Shown one piece after another: positions 33,528 through 46,494 of a stretch of DNA of 64,000 nt. Below the pieces are notes generated by a model. That model did not search any database. It had not been told where the DNA came from and was given only the letters and a program-made list of their open reading frames with translations. Source of the stretch: Agroathelia rolfsii (taxonomy: Eukaryota; Basidiomycota; Agaricomycetes; Amylocorticiales; Amylocorticiaceae). Positions within the stretch are counted from its first letter, which is position 1. Each line of letters begins with the position of its first letter. A program made the position numbers and the translations under genes. The DNA lies in assembly GCA_018343915.1 (NCBI GenBank), contig JABRWF010000003.1, positions 1-64,000 of the forward strand, written 5' to 3'.

Positions 33528-34511
33528 AACTGCTAAACCAATTATGTACTTACGAGTTTCCAGGTACTACAGTGACGGACAACCAAAGACGACAAATTCA
33601 AAAATTCCGAGTAGCGCTTGAACACGAATTCTCTCGGGAAAACAGACTTCAGAGTCATTTTTAAGTACATTCAAAAACACGCTTCCCAAGTTTTCCTATG
33701 GTTTTTGGGGTTGGCCAATTTTTTGAGCAGAATTTTCAAAATGTTGTGTACCCCTTTTAGGGTTTTGAAGCTCGTTTTTAACTTAAGTGTAGGGTAAAAC
33801 TTGTCACGCTGAACTCAAATTTCGATTCAGCCCATTAAATTGATAAACTGAATCTCTGAGTCGTTAAGGCACCTCTTCTCATGCGTATACTAGCACTTGA
33901 CTGCTTTGCTGGGTCTAACTCGGATATATGCGCCCCACTGGCAGTGAATGTAACGTCGCTGCTATTCTTTTATTTTGGATTGAGCTCTGCGACAGACATG
34001 GATTCCGTCATTTAGAGATACCATGTAGTAAGTCTTATTACTTCTTTGAGAGGGCTGCTCAGTGGAGTTCTGGAGGGGAAGGAGCCTGAGCCTTTGTAAT
34101 GGATCGAGACCCTTTAGAGTGAGGCTGGCCGGTTTCGGTTGGCAATATGACGTCCATCACATCGCATATTAGCGTATGACAGGTTTCCATTCCACGAGGG
34201 ATATGCCAGTGTTGACATTCTTTATTTGATGGTTTGTACACTCATGATTATTATCTTAGGATAGATATAAACACGAACCATGTATGTAGTCGAGTAGGAC
34301 AGGCATCGACGCTTTACACCAGCTCTCTCTCTCTCTGTGTCTCTCATGGTACCGTCCTTGGTTGGACGTCGCACTGGCAGCCTTCCTCCTATGGGCATGT
34401 TTGCTCAAATCAACAACGATCCCCTCAAACGCAACAGTGGGCTTTATATATATATATACCTTTTGTTTGCTCTTTGTTAATACTAATCTACTCGCACTCT
34501 TTACTTAGCGG
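33528..34511. other. Intergenic region without supported gene
   Basis: Unique sequence with no long coding frames. A CT-rich microsatellite lies near 34325-34341 and a TA repeat near 34445-34457. Confidence 0.5.
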
Positions 34512-36545
34512 ATGACGTCCAACCTCGAGGAATACATCAATACTCCAGCATTCGATCACCAGTGCTCCAAAAAAGCACGCGAGCGCGCCTTGTCCTCTGA
34601 CAAGAGCGATGAATATGATGAACAAAGCCTGTGGTCCAGCGACGGCAGCGTCTCTAGTACCACCACCGTTGAATCCATACCCTACAAAGTTTCCGAGACT
34701 GAGGCCAATCTCTACTATGCCGGTTTAGGTACAAAGGGACGCGGCCCTAAGCTCATTTTCAGGACTTCTGCCGACAAATTTGAGGAACCCTCTGGCCCTG
34801 AAGCGTACAAGTGCCCCATGAGGGTTGTTGCCGTTGAAGATAGTCACGAGTTCGGTCAGAACGGAATCTGGAACAGGGTTCGCGACAAGGTGCGTGGCCT
34901 TCTCGCTACGCAATAGCTTCTTGACTAACATTCGTTCTGAGGTTGTGGAGTTATTCAATGAAAAGAACATTAGAGTTTCATCTGTCGATTTTGTACGTTT
35001 TATGTGGCTTGAAAAGAGGACGGACCAGGAGATCGAGGAGGAAGAAGAAGACGACGATGAAGAAGACGACGATGAAGAAGACGACGACAATAACAACGAC
35101 AACAACGACCTCGCCTACGACGATCTCCCGACCATTCAGCCCGTCGAGGACGGAAAACGTCACTACACCAATCCTACCATCTGGATTGGCGTCTTGCCCG
35201 ATACTCTCACCGATGCCTTTGCGTACGAATCATCCCAGGACATCCGTGCCTTCCTCGACTTGCTTCAAGTTCAGAACGTCGACATCGCCTATCGTGAGTC
35301 GGTCTGTAGGTCCTCATCCGGTCGTGGTCCAGCCTTCCCCCCCCCCCTCCGTTGATGAGGATGACCCACTTAAGGACGTCATCGACAACGTCTCTGTTAC
35401 CCTCGGTCTTCCCATTTCTAGTCGTATTTCTACTGGCAGTACTTCGCAGGGCACTCTTGTTCCCTACTTTCGTGTCGATAACAAGTTCTACGCCATCACT
35501 GTCCGTCACAACATCTCCTTGCTCAACGTGGGCAACGAGCTATATAAATACCACGGTACGTTTTTACTGGACACCCTTGAGAATCCAAGGTTTTTCTGAC
35601 TCTAGCTCCTCATCAGAATCTGCGCCCAAGAAGGAGGTCCTTGTGATGGATTTGCCCACATTCAAAAAATACCTGGACTCTATTCAGGCCCTTATTGGCA
35701 CGCATATTGACTCGGTCCATTGTCTTGAGAAGAAAATAAAAATGCTCAGAAGTAGGTGCAGGGTGGAATGGACGTCCAAAAGTCCCAGACCAAGCTGAGC
35801 AAGACCGAGGCCGAGCTTGCCGAGATGCGCACCAAAATCGACGAACTCAAGCGGTTGTATGTCGACATCAACAAGAGGTAGTGCAAGCCGAAGGACCGAG
35901 TCATCGGTTTCGTTCGCTGGGCTCCCCCAATTGGTGTTGGTGTCGCTCCTCACCACTATACCCGCGACCTCTGCGTGATCGAGCTCTACAAGGACAAATT
36001 TAAGCACATGATCGGCAACGTTCTGAGCCTTTGTGCGGTGCTGGTACATTTTCGTTGATGCCGCTAATATGGAATCTACGTCTCTTTTCCAGGTCCGGAG
36101 TTATCCCTTTGGAAGCTTAGAGACTTGATATATCAACGTGACGACGTCCCATCCGAGTTCGAATATCCTGAAGACGGTCTTCTTACTCTTAGACCTTGAA
36201 CCTCCAAGGCGATCGCATTCGTCGCGTTCTCAACCGCGGCTCTACTACCAACACTACCGTCGACACGCTCACCGGATTTCTGTCTTTCGTCCGCAAGTAC
36301 TTCCCTACTGGCAATGTGGACTCGCACGAGTTGCCCATCCTTTCTCATGAGCACGACTGCGACACATTTTCCAAAGGAGGTGATCCTGGGTCTCTAATCG
36401 TCTTCCCCTGCGGCGAGTTTGTTGCATTGCTTACTGGGACGAGCAAGGGCACGGATGGCTCCGACATCACCTTCGCCACTCTCTTCGAGTAGGTCTGGGA
36501 CCTCGTCAAGGAAGAGTTCCCTGGTGCCAACTTGTATTTTGATAA
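34512..36545 (+). pseudogene. Decayed trypsin-like (GDSG-type) protein gene
   Basis: Reads as one protein family only if frames are switched. The N-terminal frame 34512-34916 stops and continues in another frame to about 35340, with an acidic low-complexity linker (DDDEEDDD type) at about 35035-35100. A run of eleven C at 35337-35347 marks the next shift. Then come VRHNISLLNVGNELYKYH, an intron of about 50 nt, a coiled-coil segment, RVIGFVRWAPPIGVGV and a last segment with GGDPGSLIVF. In-frame stops lie at 35879-35881 and 36490-36492 and a shift near 36196. The His in VRHN and the GDSGSLIV-like block suggest a chymotrypsin-fold family common in Agaricomycetes; here the motif reads GDPGS, so the nucleophile context is lost. 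Confidence 0.65.
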
Positions 36546-37299
36546 CCTTCCAGTATCCTTCGCTGACGTGGCCTAGGTTCGTTTCCTTTTCTTCCTTCTT
36601 ATTCCAACCATACCCGTAACTTACGACCTTTATGTCAAGGAATCTCTGGGTTTTTTTTCTGCAACTCCTTCCCTCTCCTATAACCCCCACGCTCACTATC
36701 ATCAATCTGTGACCTCGTTCTGCTGTTTTAGTATCCGCTGTTATCTGCCCTGACAGTGCTGTAGATCAAATTGAGTAGCCTATTGATGAATTGAATCAGT
36801 GAGCAATTATTGATGTGTGACGAATTAGTGGCATGCACCGGACTTGAAAGCTTGAACAGTCGGCTGTTGGTATTGGGGCCAACCATGTAGTATAGCGGCC
36901 TATATCCCTGCGTATATGGCCATGAACAGTAGTTGAGATATCACAGGCATCGCGGAGTGTTGTGCGACGGTTAATGGTTGCTGCCAGGATGCTATGGGCA
37001 GTTGCAGCTACATGCTACTGTAGTACAAGAAAAAAGACGAAACTGGTCAAGGAGCTGGGTATGACTCGGAATTTCTTAAATACTAACATTCCGTCGGTGT
37101 TGGCCAAAACGACGCACAAATAGTAAAAGACTGGTATTCTGCATCAAGTTTCATGGAGTAGGTACCATCACTCTCATTTTGGCAGGAGAATACCGTGTGT
37201 CGTGCCTCATTTGGTCGCCGAACATAGCCTTATAAATGCAACAATAGGTGCAGGTCAATTTGAAATTGATTGAGTCTAGTAGGCATTTTTAACAAATTA
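36546..37299. other. Intergenic region without supported gene
   Basis: No convincing coding frame or repeat. It separates the decayed subtelomeric gene from the housekeeping block. Confidence 0.5.
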
Positions 37300-38065
37300 C
37301 TAACTACGTTTGCGTCTCCCTCTCTGATGTTGCTTTGCGCTATCCTGACCTACATTCTCGAGAGCCTTAGGTGACTGTTGTTCATTTCCAATTTGAATAA
37401 CGATAGATAGACATGATTTGCATCGAGTATCATAGCTGGTATCTTTGTCTTCGTCCTGAGAGACGACTTCATCCTGAACATCCACTGTACTTGTGTAAAC
37501 TCGAGTATGGATGTCTTCAATGGGAAACGGTAACAGCAAGGGTATTGAGGTAGCTAATTGAGCGAGATGTGGGATTGCAGCTCCCATTGCACTCAAATGA
37601 AGCGATCTATACCTAGAATACAAAGTCAATGAGTTCATCAAATAACTTCCTTTGGTAAATCACGCACCCATCTTTCATTATGATATCTTTGCACCGGCGG
37701 AGATATACGCTTAACTGCGTTTTTCTCGTCACGCATATAAGATTCTTGCCTTCAGTATGTGCAGAACGGGGGCCTGTGGCGGCAACGGATGTGGGGATAG
37801 TAGGCCAAGGACGAGGAGGTGCAAGTTTCCTTCTTCTATGAAATACTAGCAACGAATTGTTGGCGCGAAACTGATCCAATGATTCCTCAGCGCTATTTAT
37901 GGTGTGTGGCCTGCTAGGTTGAGCCGCGATTGCAGCCGTTTGTTGGGCTGAGGAATCATGGTCCGAGTCAGACTCGGAGGGTGGAAGCCTATGGTTTGCA
38001 TCTAGCATAGTCTTCTTGCGGGGAATTTGCGACTCAGAAGAAAATTGATCATGTTTGCGCTTCAT
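37300..38065 (-). CDS. POP7: RNase P/MRP protein subunit POP7 (Rpp20, Alba fold)
   Basis: Exons 38065-37668 and 37612-37300 (55-nt intron) give 236 residues. POP7 is an Alba-superfamily RNA-binding subunit of RNase P and RNase MRP that pairs with POP6 on the RNA in the nucleus. The Alba core is in the middle: ICVTRKTQLSVYLRRCKDI, then YRSLHLSAMGAAIPHLAQLA, then a strand containing TSTVDVQDEV. The first 110 residues are disordered and basic, with a PRKK-type stretch, longer than in yeast. The start MKRKHDQF at 38065 is preferred over the upstream ATG at 38131. It is divergent from PLP2 with about 200 bp between starts. Confidence 0.82.
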
Positions 38066-38262
38066 GGCTTGATTGACGCAAAGAGGATGGGTAGCTTTAC
38101 TAGTACACGCCACTAGTAGCGAGAGCGACACCTATCATCGTACTTGGTAAAACCCAGACTAGCTATCGTGTGGCACAGCCACAGATTTCGAGGTTGTCGA
38201 ATGAGTACATTGAATACCGTGACTACCATCCCTTACCAAATTCTTCAACTTCGCCAACATCA
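38066..38262. promoter_or_regulatory. Shared divergent promoter region, POP7/PLP2
   Basis: Only 197 bp separate the two predicted start codons on opposite strands, so both promoters and 5' UTRs must share this stretch. No clear TATA box. Confidence 0.55.
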
Positions 38263-39337
38263 ATGTCCGTAAATATCAACGAAGACACTGAATTGTACGG
38301 AAGATTCAAGCAACTTCCGCTCCTAGAGACTTTAATACATTCTCGGCACCAGCAATGATGCTTTGCGCAAGTATGGGATTATCCCAGAGCGCCCATCTAC
38401 CCCTAGATCACCCTCTCCGCCGCCATCACCGTCCCTTTCAGACTTGCTTGATGATGCCACACCTCAGGAGCTGAGGGAACGAGCAGAAGAATCGCGGAAT
38501 GATGAAACTGAACGTGCCATTGAAGCCTTACGGCGGAAGCGTCTCGGTGAAGAACGTGCAGACGCCAAACGAGCGCGCTTTGGAAGAGTATATCCAATCG
38601 GCAGGGATGATTATACTCGGGAGGTCACAGAGGAAAGCAAGATTGACGAAGATGACAATGGATTACAGAGAGGAACGGGTGTTGTGTGTTTCTTGTATAA
38701 AGACGGGTGGGTGCACCTCAATAACTACTTACTCAGTCTTGTTGGACTCCAGTAAACACTGACCCTCCTCATTTTAATATCTCTCGTAGGATTATTCGCA
38801 GCGATATAGCAAAGGCTCATGTGGAAATTCTTGCATGCCGTTATCCAAACACAAAATTTGTGTCTATTGTTGGGGATAAATGCATCCCTGATCTGCCAGA
38901 TGCGCGTATACCTATGTTTATCATTTATCGCAAGGGAAATGTTATCAATCAACTCGTCAGCTGGGGGAGCGACCGGGAGCGTCGTATTGAAGGTGTGATC
39001 CAGAGTTTCATTCATATATAAAAAGCAATTAGTTTTTTAATAACTGGTTTCCTCTTTCTTTCTTTGGTCTTACTTCTCAGAGCTGGAAGCTCTTCTGATT
39101 ATGGCAGGCGCAATCGTCCCATCTCTTCGACGGCCGACAACCGATCAAGGTCGAAAGCATGACTCCAATTTGGATAGCACCAGCGATGAATCGGAGGATG
39201 AAGGAAATCGCCTTGATCCGTCTTCAAGAATGCGTAGCGCGGCAACATTTTCCAACGCTAAGAATGCGAAGAACGTACGAGGTTCGGTGAAGGGGAAAGG
39301 AAATGGTTCAGATTCAGACTTTGAGTTTGATTTATAA
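38263..39337 (+). CDS. PLP2: Phosducin-like protein PLP2 (thioredoxin-fold chaperone cofactor)
   Basis: Exons 38263-38294, 38353-38706, 38790-38992 and 39081-39337 give 281 residues. The first splice creates DTEFNDALRKYGIIPERP, the N-terminal signature of the PhLP2/Plp2 subfamily. An acidic helical linker follows (RKRLGEERADAKRARFGRV), then a thioredoxin-like domain (FLYKDG; KFVSIVGDKCIPDLPDARIP). The tail has EALLIMAGAIVPSL and ends in an acidic, Ser/Asp-rich stretch. Plp2 binds the CCT chaperonin and assists actin and tubulin folding, and is essential in yeast. The redox CxxC of true thioredoxins is absent, as usual here. Confidence 0.85.
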
Positions 39338-39674
39338 TGTTGTCAGGTCGTAATTATACTATTAGTCCTAGCCGTCGATGTAAACATCTTCGACACGCGA
39401 TCATCGTATTTACCATGTTCATCCTACCAGGAGCTGTCTGTCTTTTGAGTCTATGTGGAACTGTCCATGTAGGACGCAGCTATTTGTTAGGTTTATGACG
39501 CAAGATAGCATTACCCGAGGTATCTTGGGGTTATTGGACGCGATACCCAGAACTTTCTGACACAGCCGCACATCTTGATTTCGCATTCTCTCCTGTGCGT
39601 CCATCTCCCCCAGCACACTTCTCCAACTGTTTACTGGAACCATCATAGGCACTTCTTACCCTCTTTGAATCAAA
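39338..39674. other. PLP2-eRF1 intergenic region
   Basis: 337 bp with no supported gene. It must hold the PLP2 terminator and the eRF1 promoter. Confidence 0.5.
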
Positions 39675-41264
39675 ATGGCGACCCCAGATGCTGCAGAACA
39701 AAATATTCAGATGTGGAAAGTTAAGAAATTGATTAAAAGTCTTGATGCAGCTAGAGGGTCAGTTTTCATTCTATCAGGCCTTTTATAAAAATGGCCGATT
39801 GTAATCTTCATCTAGTGCTGGAACATCCATGATCAGTCTTATTCTTCCTCCCAAAGTATAATAACTCGCTATGAACTATTGGTCTCTTTTTTTAATTGGA
39901 CTTTTTTTTAGGATCAGATCTCCCGTGCTTCAGCAATGTTGACTCAGGAATATGGAACGGCATCGAATATCAAATCGCGTGTAAATCGACTGTCAGTCTT
40001 GGCCGCTATTACTAGTACACAACAGAGGTTGAAGCTCTACAATCGAGTTCCTCCCAACGGCCTCGTCCTTTTTGTGGGCACCATCCTGACGGATGAAGGA
40101 AAAGAAAAGAAGGTCTCGTTCGATTTTGAGCCTCATAAACCTATCAATACGTAAGGGTCGTTTTGCTTTTTTGAGGATTTCCTAATTCAATCTTACAGCT
40201 CGCTCTATTTGTGCGATAATAAATTCCACACTGAGGCGTTATCTGAACTTCTCGAGTCGGACTCACGGTTTGGGTTTATCGTCATGGATGGAAATGGGAC
40301 CCTGTTTGGTACACTTGCTGGAAACACTCGTGATGTCATCCATAAATTTACCGTCGATCTCCCGAAGAAGCATGGACGTGGTGGTCAATCAGCTCTTCGA
40401 TTTTCTCGTTTGCGTGACGAGAAGAGGCACAATTATGTGCGCAAAGTGGCCGAACTTGCCGTTCAACATTTTATTACAAACGACAAAGTCAACGTCACAG
40501 GTCTGGTGCTTGCAGGTAGCGCCGACTTCAAGACCGAGCTCAGTCAGAGTGACATGTTCGACCCACGCTTAGCCGCAAAAGTCATCAAAGTCGTAGATGT
40601 CAGTTACGGTGGCGAGAACGGGTTCAATCAGGTAGAATAAAATCCCTGGAGAATTTGAGGGTTATTAACTTATCAATCATTCCAGGCGATCGAGCTTGCC
40701 GCTGAGTCCCTGGCAAACGTGAAGTTTGTTCAAGAGAAGAAGCTAATACAGAAATACTTTGATGAGATCAGTCAGGATACCGGTCGATACTGTTTCGGTG
40801 TTGATGATACGTTAAAAGCTCTTGAACTCGGTGCTGTTGAGACACTCATTGTTTGGGAAAACCTTGATATCACTCGGTATACTCTCCGCAACGCCGCCGG
40901 AGGTTAGTTCTTCATTTATTGACATTTTTTGGTCTCTTCCTAACATTTCCATTCGTTAGAGGAGATTATCATTCATCAGAGCAAGGAGCAAGAGAAAGAT
41001 CGTGAAAAGTTCATCGACAAATCTACAGGTCTCGAGATGGAGCCCGCCGCCGAACCGCAGTCACTTCTCGAATGGTTTGCCGAAAAATACAAAGATTTTG
41101 GTGCTAATCTCGAGTTCGTGACCAATCGTTCTCAAGAAGGTGCTCAATTCGTGAAAGGGTTTGGTGGTATTGGTGGCCTCCTCCGATACAAGGTCGACTT
41201 CACGAATTTGGCCAGCGTTGATGACGAAGACGATGAGTTTTACTCCGATGATGAAGACATCTGA
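39675..41264 (+). CDS. SUP45: Eukaryotic peptide chain release factor 1 (eRF1)
   Basis: Six exons (39675-39757, 39816-39855, 39912-40150, 40199-40631, 40686-40902, 40960-41264) give 438 residues, the normal eRF1 length. It recognises all three stop codons in the ribosomal A site and triggers peptide release, working with the GTPase eRF3. Visible hallmarks: NIKS in [12 protein letters not shown] and YLCDNKF (the YxCxxxF motif), both for stop-codon decoding; the catalytic GGQ in [11 protein letters not shown]; and an acidic C-terminal tail ([14 protein letters not shown]). All motifs are intact. Exon 2 is only 40 nt. Confidence 0.97.
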
Positions 41265-41799
41265 CGGTTTTGCTTGGCTCCTTGTCAAAGGGGCCTCGCT
41301 TTGACAACACTCAGCGTCCTGGCGAGGCCGTGGTGGGGGAGATGCCTAGTGGATGGTTCGTGGAAGTGTTTTTCAGGATGCGTGCTGATTTGGGGGTTAC
41401 ATCAACTACCGGGACGCATACGGTTCCCAGGAGTCGGAATTCATATTCAAAAAATATAATACATAAACAAATGTGCGTTTTTTTATCTTCTTCACATTTC
41501 AGATCCACTTATAAGACAATTACTAGGTTTGTTTGTATCCAATTGGAGGCCAGATGAGTGTGGAAATATTGTGCTGTGCAACTAAATCAGGCGATAGGAT
41601 TGTTGTACCATGTATTAACGTCCAGCATAATTGATTCCAGCTTTGTTGAATATGCTTGCCGTAATTGCATTCACCAGAGCATAAATTAAACAAATACCAA
41701 GTCATCGCTGGATTTGAACATGATTACTCGACAGTACCAAGTATCAGGATCAAATATGAATTGTACCAAGTGCAAACTTATACCGTATACAGTTATATT
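41265..41799. other. Intergenic region between convergent genes
   Basis: 3' flank of eRF1 and of the minus-strand amidohydrolase gene. Short frames only; nothing recognised. Confidence 0.5.
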
Positions 41800-44700
41800 T
41801 CATGCTATATTGATAGGGGGAATATCGAGCTTTCTTCCCTCGATTGGCCATACCTCTTGCATCGTAGAAGCGTTCCACATTCTGCCACCCCTAACTACGT
41901 ATGAGATGCTGCCGGTAGAAGGTCCAAAGGCCACGCGCAACAGATCCAGGCCTGGCGGATATATCACGAAGTCGGCCAGTTTGCCTGGTGTAATAGAGCC
42001 TATGGCCTCCCATAGCCCGAGGGTTTTTGCCGCTGAGGAGGTGGCCGCTTGAATTACCTATCAACTCTGGACTCAGCTGATGTTGGAAAGTGATGATAAA
42101 GATTCAAACCTGGTAGTTGCTCAAACCTCCTTGCTGAGTGAAGTACATTTCTGCGTGATAATTTAATCCTTGCAAAATACTAAGTTTATCTCAGGACGAT
42201 AATAATAATAAATAAGATTTACCTAACGGAGGTTCACCATGGGCTCCAATATGAGCAAGTAGACCCATATCGACCATTCTGGCTACAGAAGCAGAAGTAT
42301 TCAAGTACTGCCACGCTGAAAATTTATGCTGGTACAACTATATCCAAATAATAGTAATAATAACAGTAACTTACAGCTTATAGGTCTCTTTGTCGACTCC
42401 GCAAGTCTGTCGAGAATATCATGTTTTGTAAACGTACGGAGTCTACAGAAGGCATGAATATTTATGAATTTTTGTCTGCGTCATCATTCTTCGATTGGAC
42501 CCTTACTTTTCGTCATTCGGTACGTCAAAATTTGCCCAGACAATTTGCTCGCCCTAGCATAAATATATGAGCCTTGCATTTGACTTAGATAAGTTAAAAA
42601 AATACCCAAGCGCCACCATAATTCACTAGATGAGTAGGTGTGGCACCCGTACCACTCAAACCGTAGAGAGTTAATATATCGTTGTAAAGCACAGGAATGG
42701 GCAATGCATGTTCAATCGTAGTCATACCTGGCTCTCTTTATTAACCAAAGCAGAAGATGAGCTAAGCAAAGAACACCCACCATCAGTAATATACGTCAAG
42801 TCCCAATCCCAGCTCATACCACCCTCGGGGAAACAAAGCATCTCCAATTCCTCCGCTGCAAGTAAAAGACGCTGGCGCGATGCTCTACGGACGACGCTGT
42901 GAGATCATCTGCGTACAAACGGGACCGTTTGCTTACCGAGATGGTAAATTGTAATTCTTGTAAGAAAATGCTGCAGGTCCGCCCTCTGCTTTGAGCCGAA
43001 TCAGAGCAGAGCGGGCTTCGTCCATTGTTGCAATATCTTGATGGAGCACTGGATGATCAGCACCATAAATGACGCCCTAGAGGATCTAATCAGCAGGATG
43101 TAGCAATCAATGTACGACAAAGTACTTGCTCCAGTTTGGAATGATCGTGGTCCTATCATGCGCCCACTCTCGATGCGTGAGCGTTCCCAGAAACCTTGTA
43201 CATCGTCCAAACTTGGGCTTAAAGGATGTTTAGACTGAAAACGCATAATCAAAGGACAGATGAGAACAAAGGACTCACTTGTGTACAGTAGTAACACCGT
43301 AGGACAAAAATGTCTCGTGTTCCCAGGAGGTGGTTGGATAATTCGATTCACCACCAGACCAATGGGCGTGAACATCAATAAATCCAGGTACGATGTACCC
43401 TGTAACAAAGAACACATTAATCGATGATACTCAGTGGTGAAGATAATCACATACCTCCTCCGGCGTCAATAATTTTTGCTCCAGCAAGTGCATTTTCTTG
43501 CAGCGTTCCTGCAATAAGGCTGATGACGCCTCCTTTGCTGACCAGTATGGCATCCGTGAGCATATCTTGGTCTAAAACGCCGGTCTCCATTGTAAGTATA
43601 GTAGCATTAGCGATAACCAATACATCCGAATTTTCGAGGGTTGTAGATGAGTAAGGAGAGGATAGGTGAGCATGACGAGCGTCTTCCTTTAGACGATAGA
43701 TGTCGGTAGGGTGTGTTACAATGATGTCCTGATACTTGACAATATGCTGAATACAGTCTATACCGAAATTTATCGGGTCTTTTTCAATGGCAGGGACACA
43801 TCGACGAATATGTGAGATTTCGACATGATGTAAATAAGGTCCTACCAGTGTATAACATGAGTATATAATATTTAGAAGGCTATTGGTGAATTTTGTACCT
43901 AGAAGCCAGAAAAGCTTCTTCCCGTCTTTGGTCCAGACAAGATTGTGACCACCGTCTAGGCTCACACGAGCAAGAGCTTTAGTTGCGTTCCCGGGCTTAC
44001 TCCAAAAAGACGAGCCCTGGTCAATGGCGTCCGCAGGGGCCACGTACACTTGCTTGTAATCTACGAATCCAACACTGTGGATCTCTCCACCGCTGTAGGA
44101 GACCTTCAACTCGGAGGATACCCTTCCAGTGGCTAGTGTTGTAGTAGGATATTTTCCTAGCTCATTTGCTGTACCAGCCAGATCTATAACATACGCCTTG
44201 GAAGCTTCTTGCACAAGAAGTTTGGCATTTTTATAAACAAAGTGAAAACTTAGCGAGCTGTCATCTGGCGCAATATCAGATGGAACATGGCGCCAGTCAC
44301 GCAGTTCGATTTCCCGAGTATCAGAAGATGCATTAGGAAGCTCAAGAGATGCAAAATAGAGTCCAGGATGTGAAGTGGCGACAACATCTCCCGTCAGTAC
44401 ATCACCGGCAGTCTTGACAAAAGCAACAGTGCGATTTCTTCCCGAACAATCGCATAGCGCGGCGGCACGATATCTTCCGATGGGCAGACCGACAAGCTCG
44501 TAAGAAACATTGGAAGTGATGTTCATGATTTCAAACGAGGTAAATTGGGTGTTCGACCATCGGGCGACTATGGCAAGATCAGGAAAGCCGGGAATAAAGC
44601 TGGGCGAGTAATATGTCATCTCGGGATGCTGCACAGGCAAAGGCTGAGCAACGTCGGCTGATTCTCCGATTTCCTGAATGAATACGCCATTTGCGGCTTG

Positions 44701-46494
44701 GAACAATGCGCGTTTCCCGGTCTCATCAATGTCAAGTTCTTTGAATGCATACGTGCGCTCGATATCCTGCATTTCTTGGAGCAAAATTTTGACGCCAACA
44801 TCAGTCCTACGAGTCTCCGCGATGCTTTTTTCGATATGTGCAACGAAGGAGATTGGATGAGGGCTGACGTCACTTTTAACCCTTTCCCCCAGGGAATTAA
44901 GGGAAAGAGGGACATAATATATCTGACCTCGAGCCCAGATAATGATCGCATCGTCAGAAGGCGTGAAGGAAAACGATGGGTATGTGCCCATGGGCGCAGA
45001 AACAATACTGAGGTCATATGAAAGTCCATCCCAAATGTGATGAAGTGTTCCCGTCTCCAAGTCCCTAAAAATGTTGTCAAGACAAAGATTCTTGAATCTC
45101 AAGCAAGTAAAGAGACGCTCTTACTTTACGATGAGGACTTCTTTATCTCGAGAACGTCGCACAAATGCCAAAGATCGGCCATCTCGAGATACTTCAGGGC
45201 GATTAGCTCCACCAGGGTGCGCACTGACGATAGTTTCGGTGGTCTTGGTGCTGATGTTATAGGCATATATGCCATATATACCGTTATGTACGTCTTACAT
45301 AGGTGAGAAAGGGTTGTGTGCTCTGAGCTAGGGAAACCTACTTTTACTATAAGTAAAAGCACCATCCTCTGCAGCGTTCTTTGAGAATAGTAGCGTATCA
45401 TCACCAAGCCACACGAATTGTTCTGGACCAATTTGTTGCTCGCCATATGCGTCAGATAACCAGCCTGGAGGAAGTGTACGTCCAACGACACGCGTGCCAT
45501 CACCAGCTACCACCTTGGTTGCTGAGCTCTCGGGAATTGGGTAAAGCCAGCCTTCACCGGCCCCAAGCGACCGGCTACCGGTAAACCATTTGGTAGCTAT
45601 TAAGTTCTTGCCGGATGGATGGAAACGAGCGTCCGAGATCCAACGGAACGTTTCGTTCGTGACTCGTTGAACTAAAATTCATGTCTCCTCAGTATACTCA
45701 CATGGTACGGGAACTATAATCATCCAACCTTGAGAACGGCCTTCCCTTAGAAGTCGCCTGTGCTTTTGTACAGCAGACTCACGCATACCCTGAGCTAGCT
45801 TAGCATTGTCTTCATGCTTCAGAGTAACAGCTTCTGTGAGAGATAGGTCTGAAACCCGCTCCAGGCTAAGATCCCGACAAGATGTCCAGGGTGTGACCCA
45901 AATATTTTCAACACCAGACTCTGCATCAGATCTGAATACGAAACTCTTCCCATCTGGAGAAAAATGAGGATCTGAATCATGCGGTACGCCTCTGATAACG
46001 GGATGTGCGGTGTTGATGGCCTGGCTACCAGTATTACGGGAAGGACCATCGTATGCGTCAGCTGGCAGGCAGTAAATATCACCAACCATGTCAAAAATGA
46101 TATCTCCAGTCGCGGGATGGACGTCCAAACGCAGCCAAGTCCCCTCCGTTACGTCGTATTCCAAGGTTCGGGGGTGTGGGAAATCAGTGGAGATATCCCA
46201 AGGTTCAGAGGGACGGAGAGGATAGATATTGTCATGCCAGCCGGCAGCAGGAGCCCAGCCGGGTTCTGACGCAGCGACAGCAGCACCTCTGATCCCATTA
46301 GTTTCACTTTGAGTTCTTGTAAGGGTTTGAAGAGAGCGAAAGGCAAGTGAGAGAAGGCAAGCAACTATGAACACTGGCAGTTTGTAATGCTTAGCGGAGC
46401 TGCGTGCCCAAGTGCTAAGATCCACGGGTTTATTATCGGTCCTTTGGTAGCTTGACCTAGTGTCATGATCTTTTCCGTCGTGTTTGATGTCCAT
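41800..46494 (-). CDS. Membrane-anchored beta-propeller/amidohydrolase protein
   Basis: A long multi-exon gene from ATG 46494 to TGA 41802-41800. Near residue 40 a hydrophobic segment (LPVFIVACLLSLAF) suggests a single membrane anchor with the bulk outside the cytosol. It is followed by TolB/WD40-like repeats (HFSPDGKSFVFRSDAESG, then RFHPSGKNLIATKW). After about residue 800 an amidohydrolase domain begins (ANATILTMETG, then GYIVPGFIDVHAHWSG with the HxH metal ligands). It ends with the family's usual finish (SITPGKLADFVIYPPG). Such propeller-amidohydrolase fusions occur in fungi and bacteria; the substrate is not established. Only part of the introns were placed: clear large exons are 46494-45700, 45102-43880 and 43850-43447; downstream exons are short. 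Confidence 0.75.

Noticed and set aside
34978..35105. Minus-strand frames rich in Ser or Val opposite the acidic repeat
   Set aside because: Produced by the GAA/GAC trinucleotide-like repeat on the plus strand; low complexity only.
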